Positions 40,201 to 52,200 of a stretch of DNA of 64,000 nucleotides are shown here, piece after piece (the first letter of the stretch is position 1; each line of letters begins with the position of its first letter). The translations under genes were made by a program, and so were the position numbers. A model generated the notes under the pieces. It did no database searches, was not told the origin of the DNA, and saw only the letters and a list, made by a program, of their open reading frames with translations. The DNA comes from Euptelea pleiosperma (taxonomy: Eukaryota > Streptophyta > Magnoliopsida > Ranunculales > Eupteleaceae), in NCBI GenBank assembly GCA_035048495.1, contig CM068544.1, positions 11,216,138 through 11,280,137 on the forward strand. The letters run 5' to 3'.

Positions 40201-43200
40201 ACATCAAAATAAGCATATATGCCTAGAAACTAGTTAAAACTCTCCAAAAGTTCCCTATACTGCCTATATACATCTTTCCAATGTGAAGTCTTCATGATAC
40301 ACATGCATGGGGAGTCTTCCGCTCCCATAAATCAAAGAGAACTCAAACTGGGGCTCACACAGTCATCTAAATACAAAGACATGGGTATGGGCCCAATTTT
40401 CCTCCTACGCTGGTATACTCTAGTTAAGGACGTGATGTACTCATCAGTATCTCTCTATCGAGCCATCTACTTTATGCTTGATCGATTAAGAAATGAGACT
40501 GTCATATTCTTTTTTCCTAGGCATTGATTTCTTCTTGCAGAGCATCTCTCTAGCAAGAATGATTGGAGGCTTCGGCAAATGATTCAGGTTCGTGAGAAGA
40601 TTGAACTGACGTGAAGTAAGCTCGATATTTTAGGGAAAACGATACAGGAGTGATAAAGGATGAAGTTATTGATGTGAAAGCACAACAGGAGATTCTTCAA
40701 ACTAAGATTAGGATAAAGGAACAAAGGCTGATAGACAAGATGAATATAGTCAAAGAAATGGAATTGGCGCAGAAGGAGATTGAAGTCTTCATCAAGAATA
40801 CAAAGGTATCACTCGAAGCTTTGAGACTGAAGAGAGAAGAAAAACAATCATTGTGAGTGTTGTTTTATGATAGGTATTGAAGGACAATGGGTGTAGAACA
40901 ATTTCCTTATTAAAGCACTGAAAAACAGTTCACCAATCGCATACTGATGCAAAGTAGTCATTATTCAGGAATATGAAGCAGTGACAATCAGGTCTTGCCT
41001 GATTATAAGTAAGATCATCCAAGCTCTAGCAGATTTTGATAATATTATTTGGCTGAATGCATAGAATTTTAAACTGATTTAAGTGTCCTTGATGGACTAA
41101 CAAACACAACAATGTTATTACCAAAACATACCTGTTCTTTGAAAATAACAGTTGCAGCGTCAAGAAGAAATTCTCGAGCAAGTTCAGGACTCTTCGCATG
41201 CTTTTGCAGACGGGAGCCTTCTCCATCCAGCTCATTTCCATCCTTGTCCGACTCATCATCCTGAACGTGTACATGACAGCAAATGAAAAAGAAAACCATA
41301 ATCAAAATGATACAAGCTTTGTAAATTTTTGTAGACGAAGGCCAGCATAAACAATCGAATGTCCAGTTAAAGAAAAGGGCCTGTAAATCCAGAAATTACC
41401 TCTTCTTCCTCAGCTTCTTCAGCATGCTCAAAAAACCTTCTGATACAATCCCCTTTTCTTATTTTCACAAATCCATCCTCAACTACAAGCCTGTGATGGA
41501 CACAAGGTTTACCCTTCAATGCATGTGCTTTTACAGAAAGTTCATTGCAATGGCCATCTAGCTTCCAAGCCCTCAATGTAATAAAACATGCATTCAAATC
41601 ACCAAGATCAAGGCCATTCACTTGAACACTTTCATTCATGCCAACATCTTCAAATTCCAGAATGTCTGATTTTCCTTTCCCTGTTCCAACAGCCCATTCG
41701 AAGTGACGGTATGTCCCAATTGTGTCTGTTAAGGATTGGTGCCAATCAGCTTGGACTGTGTCATCAGATACCTGAAAATAGTAAAGCAAAATTCTACATC
41801 ACACGGTTGAGAAAGTATCCATCCAATCTTTCTTAAAATTCCTACTTATGTTCCAGTAGTCTAAAGTTCAAACAATTAGGTATTCTAACCATGGTTTAAA
41901 AGAACTGTTATAACACCCATTATAACGGTAATGACCACACGCTGTTATATGTAAAACAATTACCATTATATTCACCCATTTTAATAGTATAACAACCGTT
42001 AGTTTAGAAACTTGCCAAAAAAATTTAAAGTAAAAAATCAAAATAATGGTCGTTATAATGTTGTAACGCAGTAAATATTGCTAACTGCTGTTATTTTCAT
42101 TTTTTAACACATCAATCGTTATAATGGCTGTTATCATTATATAACGGAAAAGCTTGCCCACTCTTGAGACGTTAAAATGGCCCCTTTCAAACCTTGATTC
42201 TAACTGCAGATGATTATTTACTGGGAATTCAAGCAAAGGATATGCAGTACAGTAAGTAACTAGAAGCTGCTAACATGGTAAGAGACTAAAGGGAACTGTA
42301 ATTACAATATAGGGTAATAGAGAAAGAAAAAGTAGTTGCAAAATATATAAAAACATATACCTCATACAGGAAGGCTGTATCTGCAACACAAAACCAACTG
42401 GTGCAGCGAGGTTCCCACCACATGCGCTTTAGCTCCTTCAGCTCCTTGAACTCACGAATAACATTCCTTCTACAATCTCTGCAAAAGCTCTTGCGGTCAA
42501 ACCTGTGACATGAACATGAAATTCTTAGGACCGTTAAAACAACCTTACATGAGATAAGACATTAGAAGAACATTAGTTGGTTTAGTGATGGAAGTCTAGT
42601 ACCATAAGTCCGGGGCGTACCAGACAAACCAAGATGAACAGAAAAATGTTTTGCAACAAAGTCAGCCATTTTCAGTGGTGGCCAGTGTTTTAAATCACTT
42701 TTGAGGCTTACGCCTTGGGGCGAGGCTTCCCCAAAACACCCCGAGGCTTATTGAAAGTGCGTAAAAGCTCGCGAGGCATATGTCTAATTCATTGAGGCTA
42801 TAAAAAGGTATATGCCTCACACTATTTGCACTTTTTTTGACAAGTAAAATGTATATGTTAAAAGCACAAAAGGGAAGGAAAGAGAAGAAGGCCTCTCTAA
42901 CTGTACAAAAAGATACAAAGGCCAAACATCATCCTAGACCTAGCAAGACCTCCCATTTAAAAACAAAGTCCTTGAATCTTAAAAACAAAGTCCATGTTAT
43001 CTTTGAAATTAGACATACCCCCCACAATTTGAAAAAACTGACATACCACCCTAGACCCGATCCACGTTGTTGACTAAAATCTGACCAACAATTTTTTTTT
43101 GAGAAGGACGAAAATGTCCATTTCTTCAACCTTGGAACAAGACATTTGAGTTTGGGCCAAAACCCTAACCCCAAATCAAACCACTATGGTGGACAGCCGG

Positions 43201-46200
43201 CCACCACATTCCAGTGGGTTTGCCGCACATCACCGGCGACCAACTTACCGGAGTATCTTGGTCAGCTGACTACCGCTCCGGCTAGATCAAACAAGCATAA
43301 AAAACCTATACAAAAATCTTGTTGCCTGTCTCTTCCTCTCTTTGATCCCTTTGGACCAACATAATATTGTGCCACTAGTTTACGTCCTTATATTATTTCT
43401 ACTTCATGTTCTCTTTCAATAATCATCCTAAGGTGGTGTTTGATTTGCAGCAATAATTTTATTGGAATTTGAATAGAGTTTTGCACCATCTTTTTTGGAG
43501 AACTAGTTCACAAAATTACAAATTTTGGAAGTGATGGTCATAATGCCCACTAAACAGAACAAATCCTTAGGTGCAAAAGCTCTATGCAATAGAGGCATTG
43601 CTACCACCAAACATCCTTGAAAGAAATTTGAAGTGACCCACTTTCTCTGAATATGAATGGAACTTTCGTGATGATACTCAGATGGTATCCACCCTCCATT
43701 CGTTACTTGATCGATCATCAATCACCAAAAATGGCTCATGACTTGGTTAAACAAATTAACAACCCTGTTTTTCGTTCTTTCACGAGGCATCAAGGTTGAA
43801 TTTAGAGCATAGTTGATGCAGACTCGTGAGTGCTATTTCATCCATATTTTCAAACAGCCCCTTACAACTACTTGAATCGAAAAAACTTGACGCTTAAAAG
43901 TGCCCAGACTTTACTTATATATTATTATATATAAAATTACTTATCCCTGTGGCACAGTAAACAAAAATTTTATGCTTCTTTGATCCCGCCGTAGTGGTAG
44001 TCGACCGATCACGAGACTCTGGTAAGTTGGACGCCGGTAATGGATGGCCAACCCACTGGAATGTAGTTGTCGGCCACCCACCATAGCCGTTTGATTTGGG
44101 GTTAGGGTTTTGGTCCAAACCCAAATGCCTTGTTCCAAGGTCAAAGAAAGGGACATTTAAGTCCTTGTCAAAAAAATTGTAAGTCAAATTTTAGTCAACA
44201 ATAGTGGACTAGGTCATAGGGGGGCATGTTAGCTTTTTTCAAATTGTGTGTGGGGGAGGTGTGTGTGGATATGTCAAATTCCAAAGAAAACATGGGGGGT
44301 ATACCAAAAAAAATTGGCTTCCGTCCTTGAAACAATGCCAACAAACTCCTTTTTGTCTTCGAAAATGTCCATTTCTATTGCGAATGGGAGAAATTTTTAT
44401 ATAATGCAACCTCGAGACCCAAAGGCCTCAATAGACAAACCAGATACTAACTTGACAATAGTATTTGGAACAATTCAGCAAATTCCAAAGAGCTTGAAAA
44501 ATTCCCACCAAACTGCATAAGTGAAAGGGAAATGAATAAAGAAATACTGCATTGATTCTCCATTGGACTTGTAGAGGAAACAAATATTCGGCATTATGCA
44601 CCTTTTACTAATAAGGTGATCCACTATCACTACCTAGATGAAAATAGCCACCTTAGGCACATGACCCACAGGAAAATACAATGACGTAGAGCAAACCAAC
44701 AATGAGTTGAATGATTGAACTGAAAATCCACCTTTAGAGTCCCACTTCCACATTCTCATATTGTCCTCATCACCAAGTACGGGAATCTATGATACCCGGA
44801 TACTTCAAAATGGGTGCCGTATCCGTGTCGGATACTTCCATTTTAAGTGTAAATGCCGTATCCACAGTGTGTCGGTCCCGTATCCTTGCCGTATCCGGGT
44901 AACATAGACGGGAATTGACTCGAGCCTGTTAAGGAGCAAAGATAGGTCTTCCAACTCCCACTCATTGGTGTTCCTTCTCAGGCACAAGTTCTAGGAGGCG
45001 GTGTTGTCTCCTCTAACTAAACAATCCTTCACAACCTCGGCTTATGAATCTGACATAGCAAAAAGTAGGGAAGGCAGATTGGAGAGAGTTGTTGCCACAC
45101 CAAATATCTTCTCAAAATCTTACTCTATTGCCCTTCCCAACCTTGAGCCGGACAGTAGAATTCAGGAAGAGAGGAGAAGAAGAGAGAAAAAGAAGAAGGG
45201 AAAGCGTTGGAGAGTTCAATCTACCAACGTCCCACAATATTATTTATATTACTAGGTCAAAACAATTACACCCACATTAATATCTCCACCCACCATATAT
45301 CTTATATTATATTCTCTCTCATACTGACAACACTACCCCTCAAGTTGGTGCATGAATATCGATCATGCCTAACTTGTCCAAACAAGCCCGAAATTGAGCA
45401 ACCGCAACACCTTTGGTGAGAACATCAGCCACTTGTTCTGACGTAGGCACAAATGGTATACAGATTACTCCCGAAGTAACTTTCTCGCGAATGAAATGTC
45501 TATCCACTTCGATGTGCTTTGTTCTATCATGTTGCACGGGATTATGTGCAATGCTTATGGCCGCCTTGTTATCACAATATAACGACATAGATCCTTCAAT
45601 CGGGAAACCTAGCTCCCTAAGTAAAATTTTGAGCCATAGTAGCTCACACAGACCATAGGCCATAGATCGGAATTCGGCTTCCGCACTTGACCGAGCTACC
45701 ACTTGTTGCTTCTTGCTCCTCCAGGTTACTAGATTGCCTCCCACAAATGTGCAATAGCCTGAAGTAGACCGTCTATCATCTTGGGCACCAGCCCAATCTG
45801 CATCAGTAAAGCCTTCAACCTTCGCATGCCCATGACGACGAAATAACAATCCCTTCCCTGGGGATGACTTCAAGTATCTCAAGATACGGTTAGTAGCTTC
45901 CAAGTGCGGTGTGCGAGGCGCGTGCATGTACTGGCTCACCACACTCACGGCATATGCAATATCCGGTCGTGTGTGAGCTAGGTAGATGAGGCGTCCCACG
46001 AGTCTCTGAAAGCTACCCACATCCTCAAGGAGTTCTCCTGATTGACCATCTAGCCGATGGTTTGCTTCAATCGGGGTATCAACAGGTCGTGCCCCCAACA
46101 TGCCTGTATCCTGAAGTAAATCCAATACATATTTCCTCTGGCATATGTATATCCCCTCATTCGATCTTGCAACCTCAATGCCCAAGAAGTACTTTAAGGT

Positions 46201-49200
46201 GCCTAGATCCTTAATTTCAAATTCAGCTGCCAAGAAGCTCTTAAGTCTGGAAATTTCTGTTGCACAGTTCCCTGTGACAATAATGTCGTCCACATACACA
46301 ATTAGGATAGTCGTAGTCCCCCCTACTCGTCTGATAAAGAGTGTGTGGTCTGCCTGACCCTGGTTGTATCCCAATTGTTTAACTGCTCCACTGAATCTTT
46401 CAAACCATGCTCTTGGTGACTGTTTCAAACCATACAGAGTTTTCTTCAACTTACACACTCTCTGCATGTCATCAGACACCCGGAACCCCGGAGGGGGGAG
46501 CATGTAAACTTCTTCCTTCAAGTCACCATGGAGGAATGCATTCTTAACATCGAGCTGTAGTAGTGGCCAGGACTGACTTGCTGCGAGTGAGAGAATAACC
46601 CGAATAGAGTTTAGTTTGGCTACAGGAGCGAATGTCTCCTTGTAGTCAATACCATATGTCTGAGAATAGCCCTTAGCCACCAGCCGTGCCTTGTATCTAT
46701 CTACAGATCCATCCGGTTTGCATTTCACTGTATAGACCCACTTACATCCAACCGGCTTCTTGCCCTGTGGTAACCGAACCAGTTCCCATGTGTTATTTTT
46801 TCCAGTGCGTTCATTTCCTCAACCATCGCCTCCTTCCATCTAGGTTGTGCTAGAGCCTCTGTGACAGAAGAAGGAAGAGTAACAGAGGACAGGGAGGTAA
46901 CAAAAGATTTGTAGGATGGTGATAAGTTATCATAAGAAACAAAATTAGCAATAGGGTGTTGAATACAAGATCTCTTCCCTTTCCGAAGAGCAATAGGAAG
47001 ATCAGAACTACTATCACATAAAGAGGGGAAACCAAAGGGGAACCAAATGAGAAATTACCTGGATCCAGTGAGGAGGAGTCTTGACCTTGACATTCAGGAA
47101 TGGTCTTTGTCTCCCTTACTCTACGACGAGTATAGACTTGCAGCTCCCCCTGCTTGCTAGTGTCTCTATCATGCATAATAGTATCAATAACTGGATCATC
47201 TAATGTCACGGGCAAATCAGGGGTCACATGCCGTTCCTCACACCAACTACTCTCCCCCTGAGGATCGGCAGGGTTAGCAGCGGAAAAAAAAGGAGCCGAT
47301 TCTAGAAAAGTGACATCCATAGTAACAAACCTCCTTCGTGTGGGAGGATGATAGCATTTATACCCCTTTGAGCTTGAGGAGTACCTTAGGAACACACATT
47401 TAAGTGCTTTAGGGTCCAACTTTGTCCGATGAGGGCTAAGGATATGGACGTAACAAACACAGCCAAAGATTTTCGGAGGAACCGCAAATGGAGGACTAGA
47501 GGGACGAAGGAACTGAAAAGGAGTGTGGAACTAAAGAGACCGAGACGGCATACGGTTGATGAGGAAGGTGGCAAGAAGCACGGCATCAGACCAATAAGTT
47601 TTGGGAACATTGTACCACAAAAGGAGAGAACGAACCACTTCCAGTAGATGTCGATTTTTTCTTTCGGCCACCCCATTTTGTTGCGGGGTGAACAGACATG
47701 AATTTTGATGATCAATACCATGCTCTGCCAAGTACAACTTCAACCCCCCATACATGTACTCCCCCCCTTGATAAGATCGGAGAACTTTTATACACTTTCC
47801 AAACTGGGTAAGGATTAGTTTGTGGAAGTTCTGGAAGATAGAAAACACTTCATCTTTAGATTTCATAACAAATATCCATGTGCACCTAGAGAAATCATCC
47901 ACAAACGAGACAAAGTAGCGATAACCAAAAATGGAAGTAACCGAGGACGGGCCCCAAACATCAGAATGAATCAAATCAAAAATAGCATTACTTTTATTAC
48001 CCCGTGGTGGGAAAACAGAACGAGTGTGCTTGGACAGAGCACACACTTCACAATGAAGTTCAGACAGCGATACAGACTGAAACAATGCAGGAAATAAGAG
48101 ACGTAAATATGGAAAAGACACATGACCAAGACGAGCATGCCAAGACAGTAGCTGCTCCTTATTGAAACTATTATTATGACTACGAGACTGCAACGCTGCT
48201 GGAACTGTGGGAGACGCATCCAGGAGATAGAGACCATTCACTTCACGTCCAGTGCCAATCGTCCTCCTCGTGACCAAGTCCTGAAACACACAATGAGAAG
48301 GAAAGAAAGTGACACAACAATTCAGGGTTTTTGTGAGAGAGCTAACAGAAAGCAGGTTAGTATCAAACTTGGGAACATGAAGGACAGAGGATAAAGAAAT
48401 CTCAGATGTGGCTATGACACGACCTTTCCCAGAACCCACAGAACCCACAGAATAGGAAGAAAATAAGGTAGACATACCCGTCATATGCTCTGAAGCCCCC
48501 GAATCAATAATCCAGGGTGAGGAAGAAGTAGAGGCAGAAACATGATGGGCAGAACTGATGGTACCTGACTGGGCAAATGCAGAAGTGGCCGAAGGTCCAT
48601 CCAAGTGGGCCATAAAGCGCCGTATATTCTTAAGCTCCTCTCGAGAAATAGTAACTGGTGGTGTGTCCGAGGAAGGGGATGGATCTGTAGGAGTATCCAT
48701 AGCAACACTGTGGGCAGTGGGAGGTGCGCGTGATGACGGCAGGGACGACTGCGGGGGTCGTCCAACAATATTCCAACATTTTTCTTTACTATGGCCCTTC
48801 TTGCCACACCCCTCACACATATGAAGACTCCAGCATTTATCTTGACTGTGGCCTTTCTTGCCACAATGAGCACAAGTAGGTGGAGGACCTTTAGGGCGAT
48901 GCTGTGGTGGTTTCTGTGATGATGAAACTGCAGCCAGGGCAGACTTTTCATGTTTGATAAGATGAGACATGACATCTCTGCGACTTTCTTCACTTTGAAC
49001 ATAGGCGTATACTTGGTTAAGCTAGGGTAAATTATCTTTACTGAGCAACTGGACACGGGCTAACTCGAAATCAGCATTCAAGCCAGCAAGGAACTCATAT
49101 ATCCTGTTCTGATCCACCAACGTGCGATATGCCTTACCATCTGTGGTACAGGCAGGGGTAAAAACTTGATAATAATCAAGCTCCTCCCACATGCTACGAA

Positions 49201-52200
49201 GCTTAGCAAAATACTCGGCCAAAGGCAAGTCTCCTTGACGAAGAGTGGCAATGCTCTGGCGCAACTGATACACATGAGCAACATTCTTTTGCTGGGAATA
49301 GGTCTGAGATGCAGAGTCCCAGATCTCCTTTGCAGTAGTATGAAATAGGAATCCTCGACTGATGTGGGGCTCCATAGAGTTAAGAAGCCACGACATAACA
49401 GTCAAATTGCCCGATTCCCATTTCTCAAACTCGGGGTCATCCTCTTTAGGGGCCACTAGACGGCCAGTAAGATATCCTTGTTTTCCACGGCCACCAATAA
49501 ACATCTTGGCAGCCCTAGACCATTCCAAATAATTTTTTCCAGCCAGCTTGATAGTGGTGATCTGCAACACAGGGTTTTCATATGGAGTAGGGGCTGAAAC
49601 TGGGGGGCCGGTAGGCCTGGAGACCACATCTGAGGCTCCGGATGCATCTGACGTCGGCATAGCTGCGTCACAAACAACAAATAACAAGCAAATAATAGAA
49701 AAGACCACCCAATAAACAGCTACCACGATCTGAGACAAACCGGAAGCACAACGGAGATCGAATCGAGTCAAACGACTCAAGCCACGCTAACCAAGAGATC
49801 ACGGAGTGATGGGATCATCCCAAAGTTCCAACAAAGCATCCAAGAAAGGATTAAAGGCATAGGGGAGCCAACCAACATGGATTGAGGGTGTTCGTGATGC
49901 CCAATAAGGGCAAAAAAGACGCCGGCGGTAATAATAGGGGGGAAAAATCGATCCCCCAGCCTCAATACTCCACCAAACTTGAAATAAATGGCATAGGCCT
50001 GTAGGTAATAATGGGAGGGACCAAAACGAAGCAGCAATCGAAGCCAAGAAGCTTTGAAAGAGGTCGCAAATCACCACGAACTGAAACGAGCCTGTTTTTC
50101 AATATTTTCGAATATCAGCCATAACATGCTCAAAAAAGGTCCAAAAAATTCCCAAAAAATCACCAAAATTCCTAGAAAAATGTCATCTACTGGAAGGTGA
50201 AGGTTTTGGAGATCTTGAGCACCCTGTCCATACAGCTGATGACGTCAGCCGTACGGCTCCATGACGTCAGCGATGACGTCAGCAATGTTGATCACCCCTT
50301 GAAGGTCTGAGGCGTGAGGAGATTCACCCCTGAAGTTTTTGTGCAGATTCGATTCGCTATGCTCTGATACCAAGTAGAATTTTAGGGTTTCAGGAAGAGA
50401 GGAAAAGAAGAGAGAAAAAGAAGAAGGGAAAGCGTTGGAGAGTTCAATCTACCAACGTCCCACAATATTATTTATATTACTAGGTCAAAACAATTACACC
50501 CACATTAATATCTCCACCCACCATATATCTTATATTATATTCTCTCTCATACTGACAACACGGACACCCTTGTTGAATTCTTCGTATACCTTTGTGAAAC
50601 CTCTCTACACTCTAATCACATGAGGAAAAGTAACCATGTCGCTTTCCCACATATTAGGTTTGCTGCCATACTTGGAGACCACCACCTTACGCCACAAACT
50701 ATCTAATTCCTCCCCAAACCTCCAAAGAGATTTACCCATAAGAGCTTGTTCATGCCCTGACATATCTAAAGCCAAAACGTCCGCCCTTCTCATGTAAGTG
50801 AACTATCTTCCAGTCGATAATGTGGTTACTTACACGCGTCAACCTTATTGTTCCATAGAAAATCCCTAATCAACCTTTCCACAAAAAAAAGAATTTTTTT
50901 ATGAATATTAGCCGGAATAGAAAAGAGAGTGTATAAATCAGAAGGCTAGAGAGGGTACTCTTGATGCGAGTAAACCTTACCACCTTTAGAAAGAAACTTA
51001 GGTTTTTAGGAAGCCAATCTCCTCTCAAATCTCTCCATAGTAATATCCCAAATAGACTTCATCCTACAACCAACACCCAATGAAAGCCCAATATGAGAAA
51101 CTCCCAAATAGACTTTGCCCATTCCAAACACCTCAATCTTAGAGAGATTGATTTGGAGGTTAAAAAGCATTTGAGAACACACCTCAAGTATCTAAGTTGA
51201 CCTATGTTGCATAGATTCTTCTATATGGGTGAAGTACTCGTGTCAAATATGTGTTGGAGTCCGACATGATGCGGTTTCTGGTGCGACACTTCCAAATTCT
51301 TTTGTTTTTTTCTCTCCTTGCAAGATCCTATTAACATTTGCCATGAGTTATGAGATTTCTACTTCTACAATTAGTTTTCTATGCAACAAATATATATGCA
51401 ACAAAATATAACATTACATATATGTATTCTCTTGTCTATAAGTACATGATACAAATATTACATTATCCACTATTAATCTCATTATAATATAAAATAGAAT
51501 TACTTTGCTTCACATTATTTAAAAAGTGTACCACCAAGTCCACAATCCTATTTTCCAAGGTTTGTTGCATTGGTCACTCATCCGTGTTGGACTTGACACC
51601 CGTACACATATCAGTGCAACATAAGTTGACTGTGCGAGGCTTTATTAAAGAAAACTATGTCGTCAGTGAACTAGAGATGTGAAATACTTCAATAACCCTT
51701 CTTGATTCCGCTTTCACAATCAATCTTCTATGTGCCTTAGCCACCACAATATATAATGAAATTCCCCTTTTAATTACCATGTTAAGTCCTACATGAGGGT
51801 GAATAGGACAATTTTTAATTTCTCTGCAAATTCTATATTGATTTAAAAATTAATGATCACACAAGGCAGAAAAGAATCAAGTAATTAAAATATAAATCAT
51901 CCACAGAACATAGATATGGGAAAATTGAGATAAAATATGCAAACATTCACAATCACACAAGACTCAGATTTATAGTGGTTCGGCGACTCCGCACCTACGT
52001 CCACTGTCTAATACTCAACACGAGTAATATTATATTATCTCAATCATGCATTACAACATATCCAATTGAAATAAATAATCTACTAACTAAGATATCACTT
52101 AGTTTTAATCTAACGAGAATCACTTCTCGCTCACCTAGAGAGTCAGCTTAGGCCAGTAGTCTATTTAGAGAAATTATTTTCTCATGGATCTACAATCATC

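Larger units (their letters stand above)
16922..40446 (-). mobile_element. Ty3/gypsy element 'A' with LTRs, broken by nested insertions
   Basis: LTRs at 16922-18584 and 38757-40446 start TGATG and end in CATCA (CATCT in the left copy). The outer flanks are GTATT (16917-16921) and GTATC (40447-40451), a one-mismatch 5-bp target duplication. Internal order on the minus strand is gag, zinc knuckle, reverse transcriptase, RNase H, integrase, the Ty3/gypsy order. Three inserts interrupt it: 36397-37868, a 77-bp MITE at 35697-35773, and the 13.7-kb inverted unit at 20269-33956. All domains carry stops or frameshifts. No clear polypurine tract is seen next to the left LTR. Confidence 0.85.
45149..50565 (-). 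mobile_element. Ty1/copia element with TG..CT termini (45154-50560)
   Basis: LTRs 45154-45332 (179 bp) and 50373-50560 (188 bp) differ by one substitution and a 9-bp indel. The flanking duplication is CGGAC (45149-45153 and 50561-50565). On the minus strand the LTR starts TGTTGTCAG and ends AATTCTACT, the non-canonical TG..CT type. An iMet primer site at 50361-50372 abuts the right LTR, and the polypurine tract TTGAGGGGTAG lies at 45333-45343. Domain order gag-protease-integrase-RT-RNase H is copia. Inserted in the LINE. Confidence 0.93.

Noticed and set aside
42680..42832. CAGTGTTTTAAATCAC start resembling a hAT MITE end
   Set aside because: No matching opposite end or target duplication before the LINE tail.
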